Shown here piece by piece: positions 45,201 to 55,829 of a stretch of 64,000 nt of DNA. The position numbers and the translations under genes are program-made. How positions within the stretch are numbered: the stretch's first letter is position 1; each line of letters begins with the position of its first letter. The notes beneath the pieces are model-generated. The model saw only the letters and a list, made by a program, of their open reading frames with translations, ran no database searches and had not been told where the DNA came from. Origin of the DNA: Anaeramoeba flamelloides (taxonomy: Eukaryota > Metamonada > Anaeramoebidae); assembly GCA_027625915.1 (NCBI GenBank), contig JANTQA010000076.1:372001-436000 (forward strand), given 5' to 3'.

Positions 45201-48200
45201 CAATAGAAATAAATATGATCTTTCTAAAATCATTTCCACTCTTTCAGTTACTCAAGAATAACACCACTTTTGCGTGTGACTATCGATCTTGCAATAAAAA
45301 AAAAATTTAAAAACAATTATGTATCAAAAAATGATGAATTAAAAAATAAAAAAACAGAAAAATGTGAAAAAATGATTTCAACTTTGAAATTTCCAAAATT
45401 AAAATTTTCTTTTCTAATGTCCATATAAACTCTTTAAATGTATGTAATTCACATATTACAACTGATCCCCGTTGACTGGAAAATGGTTTAAGTTGTTAAC
45501 TTATATTTGTTCTTTATACAATTTTAAAAAAATCGTCTCTTATTTATTTCTGATTCATGAGAATTTTCACTTCAAATTATCACATTAAAATCAATAGAAA
45601 TCCTGGGAAATTAATTAAAATGGGGTTTCAAAAATATTATTTTGTTACTTTTAAAGATATTAATAAAAGTGTAAAAAAAAGATCCGACGAAAAGTTTTTA
45701 ATATTTAAAAATCAAAGAAAAACTAAAAAATTTAGATTTCAAAAAAAGAAGTCTAACCTCATAGAAAAAAAAAACTTCTTATAATGGTAAACAATGTAAA
45801 TTATAATATTTTCACTAAACGCCACCCAAATAAGGAAATAATTAAAATCAACCGAACATATGAGGTATTTCCAAAAAAGTTGGGAATTTTTTTTTATATT
45901 TCAACTAATATTATCTTTTTAAAGTCATTTCCATTCGTATATTGGTAATATAAAAATAAAGATGAATATTACTACTAATTGAATCAGGGCCTAGTGTGTG
46001 TATTTCAAAATATTTCGAAAAAATAAAAAAAAATTACACACTGTTTTTGTCCAAAATGAGTTACAACTAAATTCAATAAAAAACAGACAATATGGTAAAG
46101 ATAAAAACGATTTTTTAAACAATAAAATGCAGTCATAAGTTTTTCCATTCTCTTTGAGAAATTGTGAGATAAACAAAGTTATGAAAACGAAAAATTGATA
46201 AAAAAGAAGAAAATAAACAACAAATTTTCACACCCAAAAAAATATCATACAAAATTGTGTTCTGGAACTTTGGTAGCTTTAATTAAAGTAATGTCTTACA
46301 AACAAACGAATTGAATTATTATATAAGTATCAATAAATGATTGAATAATGATTTTATATATTTAAATAGTAACTTTATAAGCAGGTTTGATAAAGATATT
46401 TTAAAATAAATTTGCCACACTTTTTTTTGGAGATATCTTATTTAGATATAAAATAATTCTAAAAATTTGGAAACAGTTAAAAAAGTTTAAAGAATAACAA
46501 TAATATACATTTTCATTCAATTTGAAAATAAATTTAAATTTACAAACTATTTTTCTCATTTTTTGACTTTTTCTGTTTTTTTTTCATTTTATTTTTCCAG
46601 TTGCATAATCTGTTTCATTCTATTGAGAAATTTTTTTCGAATTATTGATAGAAGGCTAAAGTTGAATTCTTGTTTAATAGAAAAATCACATATGGGATTA
46701 GTTGATGGTATCTAACCAGTTGATCGATCAATAAATGTTGTTGAAAATTACACAAATTTAGCAATATATTTTTTTGTTCTGCTTGTTTCAAATTTTTTAC
46801 ACATTAATTTTGATTTTTTCGTTTTTTATTTTTTTCTTATATTTGGATTAAAATGATTACTTATAAAAACATTAATACTATGAAACTTAAATGTGGTTTT
46901 ATATTAGGTTTGTAAAAATTTAATAAATTGATTTTTTTTTTTGCCTTTTTTTGAATTTGAGGAGACCCAAATTTTTAGAATGGAGTTTATAATGAAAACC
47001 AAACTAAAATCCCGAAAAAAATACAAATTGCTTAATAAAAGCACTTTTTTTTTTTTTTTTTTTTTTTTTATGAGAAAAAAGATTTTTATAAATTTCTATT
47101 TTACTGTTAAATGAAAAATAATTCTAACAAAAATTTCGTTTCATAAACTCCATTTCACTCAAAGCTACCTGCCAAAAATAAAAAATTCACTTTTTTTTTA
47201 AGAATCAACAAACATACGATTGCTTAGAAATAATAGAAATAATTAACTTTGGACTAGAGTCGATATTCATATAAGAAATACCTGAACAAACTTAAATTTT
47301 TGAATGTTTTAATAAAATTTTGATCGATCACTAATTATTAAAAACTAATTTCAAAAAAAAAGCAATAAGAATTCAAATTATAATATGTAAATAGCAAATA
47401 TTCAAATATACATTTATTTTTTTAATTAATTAATTAATCATTATTATTATTATTATTATTATTATGATTATTTTTATTTATTTATATTATAAAAAGTTGG
47501 AAAAAGATGCACTTAAAAAAAAAGAAAATCTCAAAATCTCAAAATTAACAGATGAAATCACAAAATTAAAAAACTCGCAAAGTATTGAAATTATTACAAA
47601 ATTAAAACAAGAAATTGTTAGAATGAAGATGAGCAATGCTGACTTAAGAGGCGAAATCAGTGAATTATCCCGTGAATCAACTGCTTCAAGCGGCCAAACA
47701 AGAGATTTGCAAACTGAAAATGATATTTTAAGGGAAAGCTTAGAAGAGATTTCTAAAAACAAGGAAAAAATAAGCAAAAGAAATGTGAAAATTGAAAACA
47801 AATACATGGATTTGCAATCCACTTTATTAGTTTTAAAGGATAAACTTGAATATAAAAAGGAAATTTCTAATGAATTGAAATTAATTGAGCAAACACAAAA
47901 ACATTTTTATAAAAAAAATATCAAATTAAATTTGGAAAAGAGACAATTTGTAAAGGAAAAAAAAGAATTGCAGCATCAAATTCAACTTTCGGGAAATAAA
48001 TATCAAAAATTACAAAAAAAAATTTATCAATTATTTGATTATATTATTTTAGATGACGAATCATTTAATAAATTAATTAAATTTAAAAAAAAGGTTTTCA
48101 AAAAAAGTAACAAATTAATAAAAAATCAAAAAAATATTTTTGTAAAGTCTTCTGATATCACAACCCTTAATTTTGAAAGGATAAAAAACATTAGTTCTGC

Positions 48201-51200
48201 TGTTTCGGGATTAATAAATGAGAATTGGATGCTTTTATCAAATAACGAATTAAATGAATTACAATTAACACAGCCAAAACAAATTTTACAAATGCTAGGA
48301 AGGAAAAAAAGTGCTTTAATAGACATTGAAGAAGAAATTGTAAAAAAAAAAAAAAAAAATAAAAAAAATAAACAAAAAAAAAAAACAAATTCTTTTGATA
48401 ATACCTTTTTAAAAAGAGATTCTTTTAAAGAAAAAAGAAAGAGTAAAGAAATCGGAAAAGAAAAAGAGAAAGAAAAAGAAAAAGAAAGGGGGGAGAAAAA
48501 TGATAAAGAAAGGGAAAATGAAAAGGAAAAGGAAAAAGACAATGGAAATGGAAATGGAAAAGGAGTGGAAACTGGGAACGAAAAGGAAACCGAAAATGAA
48601 ATTATGGTGAAAAAAAATAATAATAAAAAAAAGAAGAAGAAGAAGCCTGAAAACAAAAAAATGAAAACAAGTTTGCTTTATAAAGAAATAACTTGGAAAG
48701 AATTTCAAAAAAAAATATTATTATTGCAAAATCAAAATACCAAATACCAAAAATTAAGAAATGAATTTTTAAAATTTAAAATAGATTTTGAATTTGAAAA
48801 GCAAAAAAATATTGAAATGAAAAAAAAATTACAAAAAAATAATACTAGCTATCATTTAAAAATAGAAAAACTTCAAAATAGAATCAAATTATTACAACAA
48901 TTAAACCCTGCAGAATTTAAATGGGAAATCACCACAAATTTAACTCAGCAATTAATGAAGGAATTGAAAAAAGCTAATGTAATTATTTTCTTTCAAAAAC
49001 ATAGTTTTAATAACAGATATTTATTTCTTGTTCTAATTTTTATTTCAAATTAAAAAATATTTTTTAAATTAAAATACTATCCTTTGTTTTTGTTAAAGGG
49101 TACAATTTTTTTTTTTTTTCAAAAATCAATTATTTTTTATAATTGACCTTTGAAAAACAAATAAGAAATATGTTGAATAGAACACATATTCGAAAAATAG
49201 TTGATACCCATATGAACTAAATATAATCAACCAATAATATTTTCTTAAAAATAGAAAAACTTAAATTCTTAGTTACCCATTGAAAAAAAAAAACAATTCC
49301 AAGGTTCATTTTGATCTTTTTATTGAAGATCGAAATAAAATCCCAATAAAAATCAATCTGTTTTCTCTACGATCATTTCTACCCTTCCAATAACATTAGG
49401 ATAACATGTTTTTAACTCAGTGACTATTGATATTGTATTAATAAAAAAAAATTTGCAAATGAATAAAGTTACCAAAAACAAAAATCGAAAAAAGCAAAAA
49501 TGTGAAAAATGTAAAATAACATTATCTTCAATATTGAAATTTCAAAATTAAATATTTTTCTTCTAATATACATTCAAACACTTTAAACATATGTAATTCA
49601 TCAATAACAACTATGGTAACTTTGGTTGGAAAATAATTTACTTTTTAATGAGTAGAAACACATCAAAACCTTGATATTTTAAAAATAACAAAAAATAAAA
49701 TAAAAACCTTAAAAAATAATTAATCAAAATTTATGAAATGAGCATAATGTATAAGTTATTTACTAAACCTTCAGCAAAAAAAGGTTAACTATAAGAGTTT
49801 TTGCTAATAAATTTATGGGTTTTAAAAGATATTAGGTCATCTCAATTATCTTAATGTTTTAAGAGATTTTCCAAGATCGATTTTTTTTTTCAACTTCTTT
49901 TTTTAAAAAAAAGGGATATGAAAAAAAAGAAAAAAAAAATTTAATAGAACACAAAAAAAAAAAAATTAAAAAATAATAATAAAATTAAAAGAAAAATAAA
50001 AAGAAAACAAAATACTTTGAAAAAAAGAAAAAAGGAAAAAAAATTTAAAGGGGTTTATAAAAAGCAACTTATAGAAAAAAAAAAAAAAAAAAAATGCTAC
50101 CAGTTTACATTAAGAACACTCAAAATCACAGCCATGATACTTTAATTTAAAACATTATTGTTTATTACTGATAGTAATCTTGAAACGGTCATTTGAGAAT
50201 AGTTGCTTTAACTGCTGTCATTTTTTTTTTTTTTTTTTTGGATCTTGTTTGCTGTTTTTTATTTTGATAATTATTGTCTTTTCTTTTACCTTTTCTTTTT
50301 TATAACCAAGTTACTCAAACTTTTAGTGTTTCAGTATTTCTAAGTAACCACTTGATTGTTTCACTTTGTAACTTTTTTTCACAGCAAAAGGAAAATTCAG
50401 CTAGGGGAAAAATGGAAAAAAATATAAAAATTCATTTTAAAAAATGTTCAAAGATACTTAAATTCAAAATATTTGACGAACAATCATTATTTTTAAAAAA
50501 ATAATCTACAAATATTCATAAAAATTCAATATATTATTCTCTTTAATTTCTAACAATTTTCTATATATTTTTATTTTTTTATTTTATTTATTAGGACGAA
50601 TCAAAAAGCATTGATAAAACCATGCTGGAACTCAACGATCAAACAAGTTTAATTATTGTAGAAATTGATAATGAAATTATTATCAAGGCTGGTACGATTA
50701 ATAAACTATTAGATTTAATTATTCAACCAAAAAACACTTTACCGACATATCCTTTAACATTTTTGATTTCATTTCGAAATTTCACCACCTCTGAAGTTAT
50801 TTTAAATTTTTTAATACAAACTTATCAAATAACATTAAACCCAAAAAAAAACAAAAAAAAAAAATTACTGAATAATCAAGAACCAGAATATTTGCAATTA
50901 ATTCAATCAAAAATATTGACCTTTCTATTTTTTTGGATCAAACATTTTTTTTCTGATTTTGAAGAAAATACAAAATTATCAGAGATTCTAATTAAATCGT
51001 TACAAATGTTTCAACAATCGAATTTTGAAAGTTCACAGGAGCTTGCGCTTCAAATCAAAACCAAATTTAATTCGTTATTGAGGGGAATCACGCCATTTGA
51101 AGATATTTTACAGAATAGTGTTATAACAAAAAATACACCAAAGCCAATTCTACCAAAAAAGATATTAAATATAAAAAACATAACTTTATTGGACATTTCA

Positions 51201-51911
51201 GAAATTGAGCTAGCTAGACAAATAACGTTATACGAAATGCAATTATTCCAAAAAATAAAATTAAATGAATTTTTTAACAAGTCTTGGAGTAAAAGGGATA
51301 CTCAATTGACACCAAACCTAATTAAAATGATCGAAAGGTTCAACAACACTGCACTTTGGATTGTAACAAATATATTAGAATATGAAAAAATTAAAACTAG
51401 ATCTTTAGTGATTAAAAAAATTTTGAAAATTGCCCAGCATTGTGTACAATTAGGCAATTTCAATGCAGTGACAGAATTAACTGCGGGACTCCATAATGCC
51501 TCGATTAGAAGACTGAAAAAAAGTTGGAACCGCTTATTAAGTACAGATATAGAAAATTTTGAAAATCTTTCCGCTTTGGTTTCAGTAAGATATAACTTTA
51601 AAAAATTGCGGACAGCAATAAACGAACGGGGTGAAAATTCACCAGTTTTGCCATATATTGGGATGTATCTAACAGACTTAACTTTTATTGAAGATGGTAA
51701 TCCTAACTTTACAGAGAATAAATTAATCAATTTCCAAAAGCATTTGCTACTTTCAAAACTGATCAGAAAAATTAGACGCTTCCAGGAAATCCCTTTCGAA
51801 TTAAAGCCAATTCAAAAAATTTTAAATTATTTGTCAGATTTTAATTTTGATACAGAAGAAGTTTCATACGAAAAAAGTTTACAACTGGAACCAAAGGTTA
51901 AAGAATTATAG
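42261..51911 (+). CDS. Coiled-coil RasGEF (REM + CDC25 domains), five exons
   Basis: Guanine-nucleotide exchange factor that would activate a Ras-family GTPase. Exons are 42261-42380, 42811-42879, 43024-43596, 47497-48978 and 50595-51911, all GT-AG and phase 0, giving 1,186 residues. Residues 1-748 are almost entirely coiled coil, broken at 535-640 by Lys-, Glu/Lys- and Asn/Gly-rich low complexity. Exon 5 carries the REM domain (about 777-892; IKAGTINKLLDLI, PLTFLISFRNFTTSEVILN) and the CDC25 domain (about 947-1162; ISEIELARQITLYEMQLF, ERFNNTALWIVTNIL, FNAVTELTAGLHNASIRRLK, LPYIGMYLTDLTFI). The stop is TAG. An in-frame ATG at 42,114 would add 49 hydrophobic residues; 42,261 was chosen because MDFDRLTREQLKSI starts the helical region cleanly. 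Linking exons 1-3 to 4-5 over a 3.9 kb intron rests on phase and on continuous coiled coil, not on transcript data. Confidence 0.88.
43858..44035. mobile_element. Short MITE, family D, copy 2
   Basis: AGGACTAATCCCTATTAAAT at the left, GAGACTAGTCCCCT at the right. The interior ATTTGAAAACCCCTGTTTAT and TTTTCAATATTAAATAT match 22,502-22,682. Confidence 0.65.
44640..44915. repeat. Hairpin array 5
   Basis: Three hairpins in tandem. Two are type I (AGGTTTTCCAGGATTTGAAAG / TTCTTTTAAATTATGGGAAAC, then AGGTTTTCCAGAATTC / TTTTAAATCCTGAAAAACC). One is type II (AGGTTTTTTTTGATCTTAG / AAAATCAAAAAAAAACCTAA) with an AGAAACAGAAAATT/AATTTTCAGTTTCTT core. Each is preceded by a form of GAAAGTGTCC or GTGTCCGTAGAGTGCC. 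The LINE-like segment starts about 100 bp further on. Confidence 0.75.
44990..45790 (+). mobile_element. Interspersed repeat fragment, probably LINE-derived
   Basis: The plus strand has near-continuous open frames (45058-45261, 45557-45784) with Lys/Asn-rich protein such as NKYDLSKIISTLSVTQ. The part 45,170-45,480 is similar to 49,300-49,640, and 45,080-45,180 to 61,040-61,130. Assignment to the LINE is an inference: each of the copies at 45 and 61 kb follows a hairpin array, but no RT motif is present in this segment. Confidence 0.45.
45863..46438. mobile_element. Family B TIR element, copy 2
   Basis: Ends AGGTATTTCCAAAAAAGTTG and CACACTTTTTTTTGGAGATATC, with TA on the right. The interior matches the 35.45 kb copy (AAATTCAATAAAAAACAGACAATATGG against AATTTCAATAAAAAACTGGAAATATGG, and AAGATATTTTAAAATAAATTT). 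It lacks the nested family K palindrome, showing that palindrome was a later insertion. Confidence 0.7.
46560..46910 (-). repeat. Repeat family G, copy 3 (inverted)
   Basis: The reverse complement reads AAACAGATTATGCAACTGGA and TTTATTGATCGATCAACTGG, parallel to copy 2 at 20.8-21.2 kb. Confidence 0.6.
48979..50594 (+). other. 1.6 kb intron 4 of the RasGEF gene
   Basis: Donor GTAATTATTT after KKAN, acceptor TATTAG before DESKSID. Contains the 49,300-49,640 repeat copy and A-rich tracts at 49,900-50,095. Confidence 0.7.
49300..49640 (+). repeat. Second copy of the 45.2 kb LINE-like fragment
   Basis: Parallels 45,170-45,480: CGATCATTTCTACCCTTCC, GTGACTATTGATATTGTATT, GAAAAAAGCAAAAATGTGAA and TATGTAATTCATCAATAAC. 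The frame is broken. Confidence 0.5.
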
Positions 51912-52009
51912 AATTAAATTGTATTATTTATTTTATTTTAATTCACTTTGCTTTTTTTTTTACTCTGTCTTTAAATAAATAAATAAAATCAATTAATTGG
52001 GGTGGTTTT

Positions 52010-52290
52010 GGAGATATCAAAAATAGTCAATTTTTTCATCAAATTTTCTATAATGCGAGATCAACCAAAAAAAAAAGCCAGGCCAAAAGATAGTATTAGA
52101 AGAATTGTTATTGGGCTGAATTTATCATTTTGTTTTTGATCATTGTGTTTTCTTTTTTTAATTGATCTTTCTTTGAATTTTCAGGTTCTATTAAATTTTC
52201 CCAATTAAAAATCGTGTTTAACTTTTTTTTCTCGTTTTCACTTTTTTTATAAAATCGATAATTTTTTTCTATTATTTGATAAAGTGTTTT
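52010..52290 (+). repeat. Repeat F, copy 1 (probably the 5' neighbour of LINE RT)
   Basis: GGAGATATCAAAAATAGTCAA, CCAAAAGATAGTATTAGA, AATTGATCTTTCTTTG and TTAACTTTTTTTTC match 63,715-63,960. It runs directly into the LINE RT fragment, so it is likely part of the same element. Confidence 0.55.
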
Positions 52291-52299
52291 TATCTTGAA

Positions 52300-52990
52300 G
52301 AGGGTTTCATATTTCATACCCACAATGTGTAAAAATGCAATTACCTTACCGATAATAATCATTTTAAAAGATTCACAATTTGATTTTGATGCTGAAAGTT
52401 TATTCCAAAAATTGACAAAAAGTTGATAATAATGTATAAGACTATCCAAGAATTTGGAATCAGCCAAGATATTGATAAAACTTTAAAATCAAATCAATTA
52501 TCAGAAATTAAATATATAGGAATTTGGCTAGAAAAAAAGAAAGATTTACAAAAAAAACTTTCAAAAAAAGTAAAAGAGACTTTTAAAAAAATCAAAATTA
52601 TTTTTAACCAACAAAATTTAGCCAATTGAATAAAATTATAAATGTTTAAAAAAATAGGTATTAGTCAATTATTTTATGGGTTAGTAATTTTTAATTTAAT
52701 TCAAAAAAAATTCAACTCGATAGATGCTTGAATAAATAAAAAAGTCAGAAAATTTTTAAAAATTAATATTTATTATCCAAGAATAATTTATAAAACAGAA
52801 GCAAAAATAGATCAAGTCAGAATTTCAATCTATAAAAGAAGATTTAAACTCTTAAAGTAATTAGAAATTCTTGACTTTAAACATATATCAAAACCATTTA
52901 AAAGGTAAATATCAAATTTGGATAATAAAAATGATTTTCCAAATATAAAAATTTGGAAAAAACCTAGATTTTAAATGTTGAACAAGTACT
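52300..52990 (+). mobile_element. LINE fragment: end of RT and thumb region
   Basis: Plus-strand frames read IIIILKDSQFDFDAESLFQK, then TIQEFGISQDIDKT and IKYIGIWLEKKKDLQKKLS, the usual LINE order after the catalytic Asp pair (helix, GI-x-KT block, YLGI block). IIYKTEAKIDQVRISIYKRR follows, almost identical to the copy at 6 kb. Two TGA codons fall where LINEs carry Trp (before IKL and before INKKVRKF). The catalytic ADD is lost. The minus-strand frame 52,108-52,467 is its antisense shadow. Confidence 0.75.
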
Positions 52991-53607
52991 TTTAAAAAAA
53001 GAACTTTCAATTCAATATATATATATATATATATATAAACTATCATTCAAAATCATTGGCCCATCAAAAATCAAAATTTAAAGAAAAATATTTTTAATAC
53101 TTGTAGTTATCTATTATAATATCAAAATTTTTATTTTAGTATTTGGTTCACTACTCCAGGGGTATTTGTTTTTCTTCAAAAAATAAAATAAAAAAAGTTA
53201 AAAAAAAATTTGAAAAAAAATTGGGACATTTATTTTGAATGAAGCATTACATGAAAAAAAATTTTTTTAAAAATTAATAAAACCCATTTATCGATTCTCC
53301 TTCCCTTTGAATAACTAAATCTAATCTCTTTGTCATATTTGAAACCAATTTTTCCATTAATTCATCTGTTACTTCTTTCAAATTTTTCATTTTCATTTTC
53401 CATTTTAACAAAAAACTTTTGAAAAAAAAAAAAGAGAAAAAAATGATTTATTTACAAACTTTTCATTGTGAGAGGAAAAACTTCAAAACGATACAAAAGC
53501 AATTCAAAATTGAAATATAAGGTGGGTCATTTATTGTGAGTTTTAGTTTATATATATATATCATTAGTGATAAGAATTAAATTTGCTGATCGTTAAAAAT
53601 ATGAATA

Positions 53608-53800
53608 CAGTCAGTTTGACTTTGAAAACATAAACCTTCAACAAACTTTTAGTCACAAAAAAATCTCAAATTAAGGCACAAAATTCTAATTCTCGTAAAA
53701 TAATTTGTAAAAAAAACAAATTCCAAAAAATGTGTTTTAATTTAACATTATTTTTGTGCCTTAAATTCTGTTGAAGGTTTCTGTTTTCAAAGTGGAGTTG
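53608..53800. mobile_element. MITE family H, copy 3 (palindrome)
   Basis: CAGTCAGTTTGACTTTGAAAAC and ACCTTCAACA on the left pair with TGTTGAAGGTTTCTGTTTTC and AAAGTGGAGTTGGCTG on the right. The inner arms TTAAGGCACAAAAT and TTTTTGTGCCTTAA complete the hairpin. Confidence 0.65.
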
Positions 53801-53887
53801 GCTGTAATACAAAAAAATTTTTTTTTTATAAGAAGAGCTTCAAAAATAAAAAAGACAACAATATTTGATTTGATAAAAGTGTCTGAT

Positions 53888-54344
53888 TGTTGAGAGAAAA
53901 ATGTTGGACACAGAAAAATAGTTGGACAGCAATTTTAATTGGGAACCTTACTGAAAATGATTTTTAATTTCTTTCGTTTGTGAAATAACTAAAGAAAATA
54001 ACAATAATCTACTTATTAGGATAAGGATTAAATGTAATTCTACTTTTTCAAAAGCTTATCTCTTATAATCTAAAGCAAGTTTAAAAATTACCATTTTCAG
54101 AATTAATAGTAAACTTTACTACAACTTGGATTTTTGTTAAAATTGCATGATCTACTTTAGTTGTCAACCATTCAAATGAGTATTCTACACACACCACAGA
54201 TTAATGAACTTGGAACACCTTTAAACCTGGATTTATATAAAAGTCACCTAGTTATCAATAGGATTTGATTTTCAATTTTACTAATGTTCCCAATTAAAAA
54301 TGGTGTACAACCATTTTTCTGTTTCCAACATTTTTCTCTCAACA
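53888..54344. mobile_element. TIR element, family I (457 bp)
   Basis: The TIR of about 60 bp starts TGTTGAGAGAAAAATGTTGG and ends CCAACATTTTTCTCTCAACA. Further in, ATTTTAATTGGGAACCTTAC pairs with TAATGTTCCCAATTAAAAAT, and ATTGTTGGACA-like pieces with TGTACAACCAT. No other copy in the window and no coding frame. Target duplication is unclear. Confidence 0.7.
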
Positions 54345-54818
54345 GTGATAATAATTACTGATTTCTTTTTTCTTTATGAAAATATTTTGTGTCATTTTGA
54401 TACAATAATATTTGAGAGGATACAGGTGTAATGGTAAAGTCAAGATAAATAATAATCTTCTTTCGGATTTCAAGTAACTTTATCCTTAAAAAAGACTGAG
54501 CACAATTTTCTCTTAATCCAGTAAAATAATTCCGACTTGGCGGATATTTACATCCCAAATAAATGGTATGTTAAAACTTTGAGAACTAAAGTCCAATTTA
54601 AACTCAATCTGAAGAATTTGTCTATTAACCTATCTTAAAATGATAAATTTTTTTCCAGTAAAAATTAAAATCTACATTTTCAAAAAAAAGATAACTTCTT
54701 CGGTCTTATTTTTGTGATAAGAACTCACACTTTCATTTTTAAAAATTCATTTTGTTGAAGAAGACAAACTTTTCCGTCATTTTTTACTTATTCAATTTTT
54801 TTTGTTTTTCTTTTTCTT

Positions 54819-54820
<2 letters not shown>

Positions 54821-54850
<30 letters not shown>
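54821..54850 (+). promoter_or_regulatory. T30 tract before the RRM gene
   Basis: Thirty uninterrupted T residues, ending 46 bases before the ATG, preceded by a further pyrimidine-rich run from 54,785. Such tracts may serve as nucleosome-free promoter sequence; that role is inferred. Confidence 0.5.
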
Positions 54851-54854
<4 letters not shown>

Positions 54855-54896
54855 ATTTTTTTGTCCTGTTAAGAAATAAATTTACCTTTTACAAAA

Positions 54897-55829
54897 ATGA
54901 CCTATAATAATGATAATAATTGCAAACTTTTTGTTGGAAATCTTCCTCGTCATTTAACCTACCACGAGCTCCGTAAACTTTTTGATCAAGTAGGCGAAGT
55001 GTAAGTTCAAATACTCTTCTTTTTTTTTTTCTGATTGTAAAAAAAAACAAAACACAAAACGGCAAACCATCACTTTTTAAAATTTAATTTTTTTTCAAGT
55101 GTTAAATACGTTTCTAATGAACAACCATTTTGTGATCAAACATTCAAAAACACACCTAACACCCAAACCCATTTTTTTCTTATTACAATCTTTACAACAA
55201 AAACCAATCTTGTTGAAATATGTATCTCAATGACAATTTTTTTTTTTATTCAAAAATTCATTTTCACACATAATTTTTTTTACAGGAAATTTGCTAAAGT
55301 TCTCAATCGCGAAAATATCAAGGTACCATATGGCTTTGTTATTATGTCAAACGAAAACGAAGCCAAAAGGGCACGAGACACATTTGATGGGTATGAATTA
55401 GACGGAAGAATTATCAATGTTGAGATCTCAAGCCAAAACAAGCAAGGGCAAAACCAGCGCAAAGTGCGAAAGTACCAACAAGACAAGCAATTGTCAGATC
55501 GTGTAATGTTTGTTTGTAACCTCCCATATAGCCTTGGAGAAAATGAACTCCTTGAGCTCTTCGCAGACTTTAGCTGCGAAAACGCTGCATTGGTCGTTAA
55601 GGATGGCCAGTCAAAGGGCTTTGGCTTCGTTCGCTTCCCCACAGAGGAGCTTCTCAAAGAGGCAATCAGGATGATGAACAACCATAAAATCGGCGATCGA
55701 TACCTCAAGGTGAGAAAAGCCTTCAAGGACGACGACGTTAAAGTTGAATCAAAAACTACAACAAACTCAACTGAAAACTTTCAAACACAAATGGGACAAG
55801 AAATTCAAGAAGAACAAGAACAAAACTGA
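54897..55829 (+). CDS. RNA-binding protein with two RRM domains, two exons
   Basis: Exons 54897-55000 and 55286-55829, with a 285-bp intron (GTAAGTTC...TTTACAG). The split codon GT|G restores Val35, giving 215 residues. RRM1 (residues 9-84) has RNP2 LFVGNL at 11-16 and a weak RNP1, VPYGFVIM, at 48-55. A basic Gln/Lys linker follows. RRM2 (107-183) has RNP2 VMFVCNL and a strong RNP1 KGFGFVRF at 145-152. The tail is Gln/Glu-rich. The stop is TGA, which shows TGA is a true stop here. It is likely an mRNA-binding or splicing protein of the general hnRNP/Nop-like kind; the family cannot be narrowed. The coding sequence is clearly more GC-rich than its surroundings. The minus-strand frame over it is a shadow. 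Confidence 0.9.

Larger units (their letters stand above)
43597..47496 (+). other. 3.9 kb intron 3 of the RasGEF gene
   Basis: Donor GTATAATT after NSQ, acceptor TATAAAAAG before LEKDAL, with an (ATT)n run at 47,440-47,465 just before the acceptor. It holds a family D MITE, hairpin array 5, a LINE-family fragment, a family B element and an inverted family G copy, and is almost saturated with mobile DNA. Confidence 0.7.
51912..54896. other. Intergenic between the RasGEF and RRM genes
   Basis: Repeat F (52,010-52,290), LINE RT fragment (52,300-52,990), a TA run at 53,017-53,036, MITE family H copy 3 (53,608-53,800), family I (53,888-54,344). From 54,350 to 54,820 nothing is supported. A T30 tract lies just before the RRM gene. 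Confidence 0.5.

Noticed and set aside
48126-48708. Phe/Ser-rich minus-strand frames
   Set aside because: Antisense of the Lys/Glu-rich part of RasGEF exon 4.
52108-52467. Minus-strand 119-residue frame
   Set aside because: It overlaps, in antisense, a plus-strand LINE RT fragment and repeat F, and the second copy of F is broken in this frame.
55280-55726. 148-residue minus-strand frame
   Set aside because: Shadow of RRM gene exon 2, which has clear RNP motifs on the plus strand.
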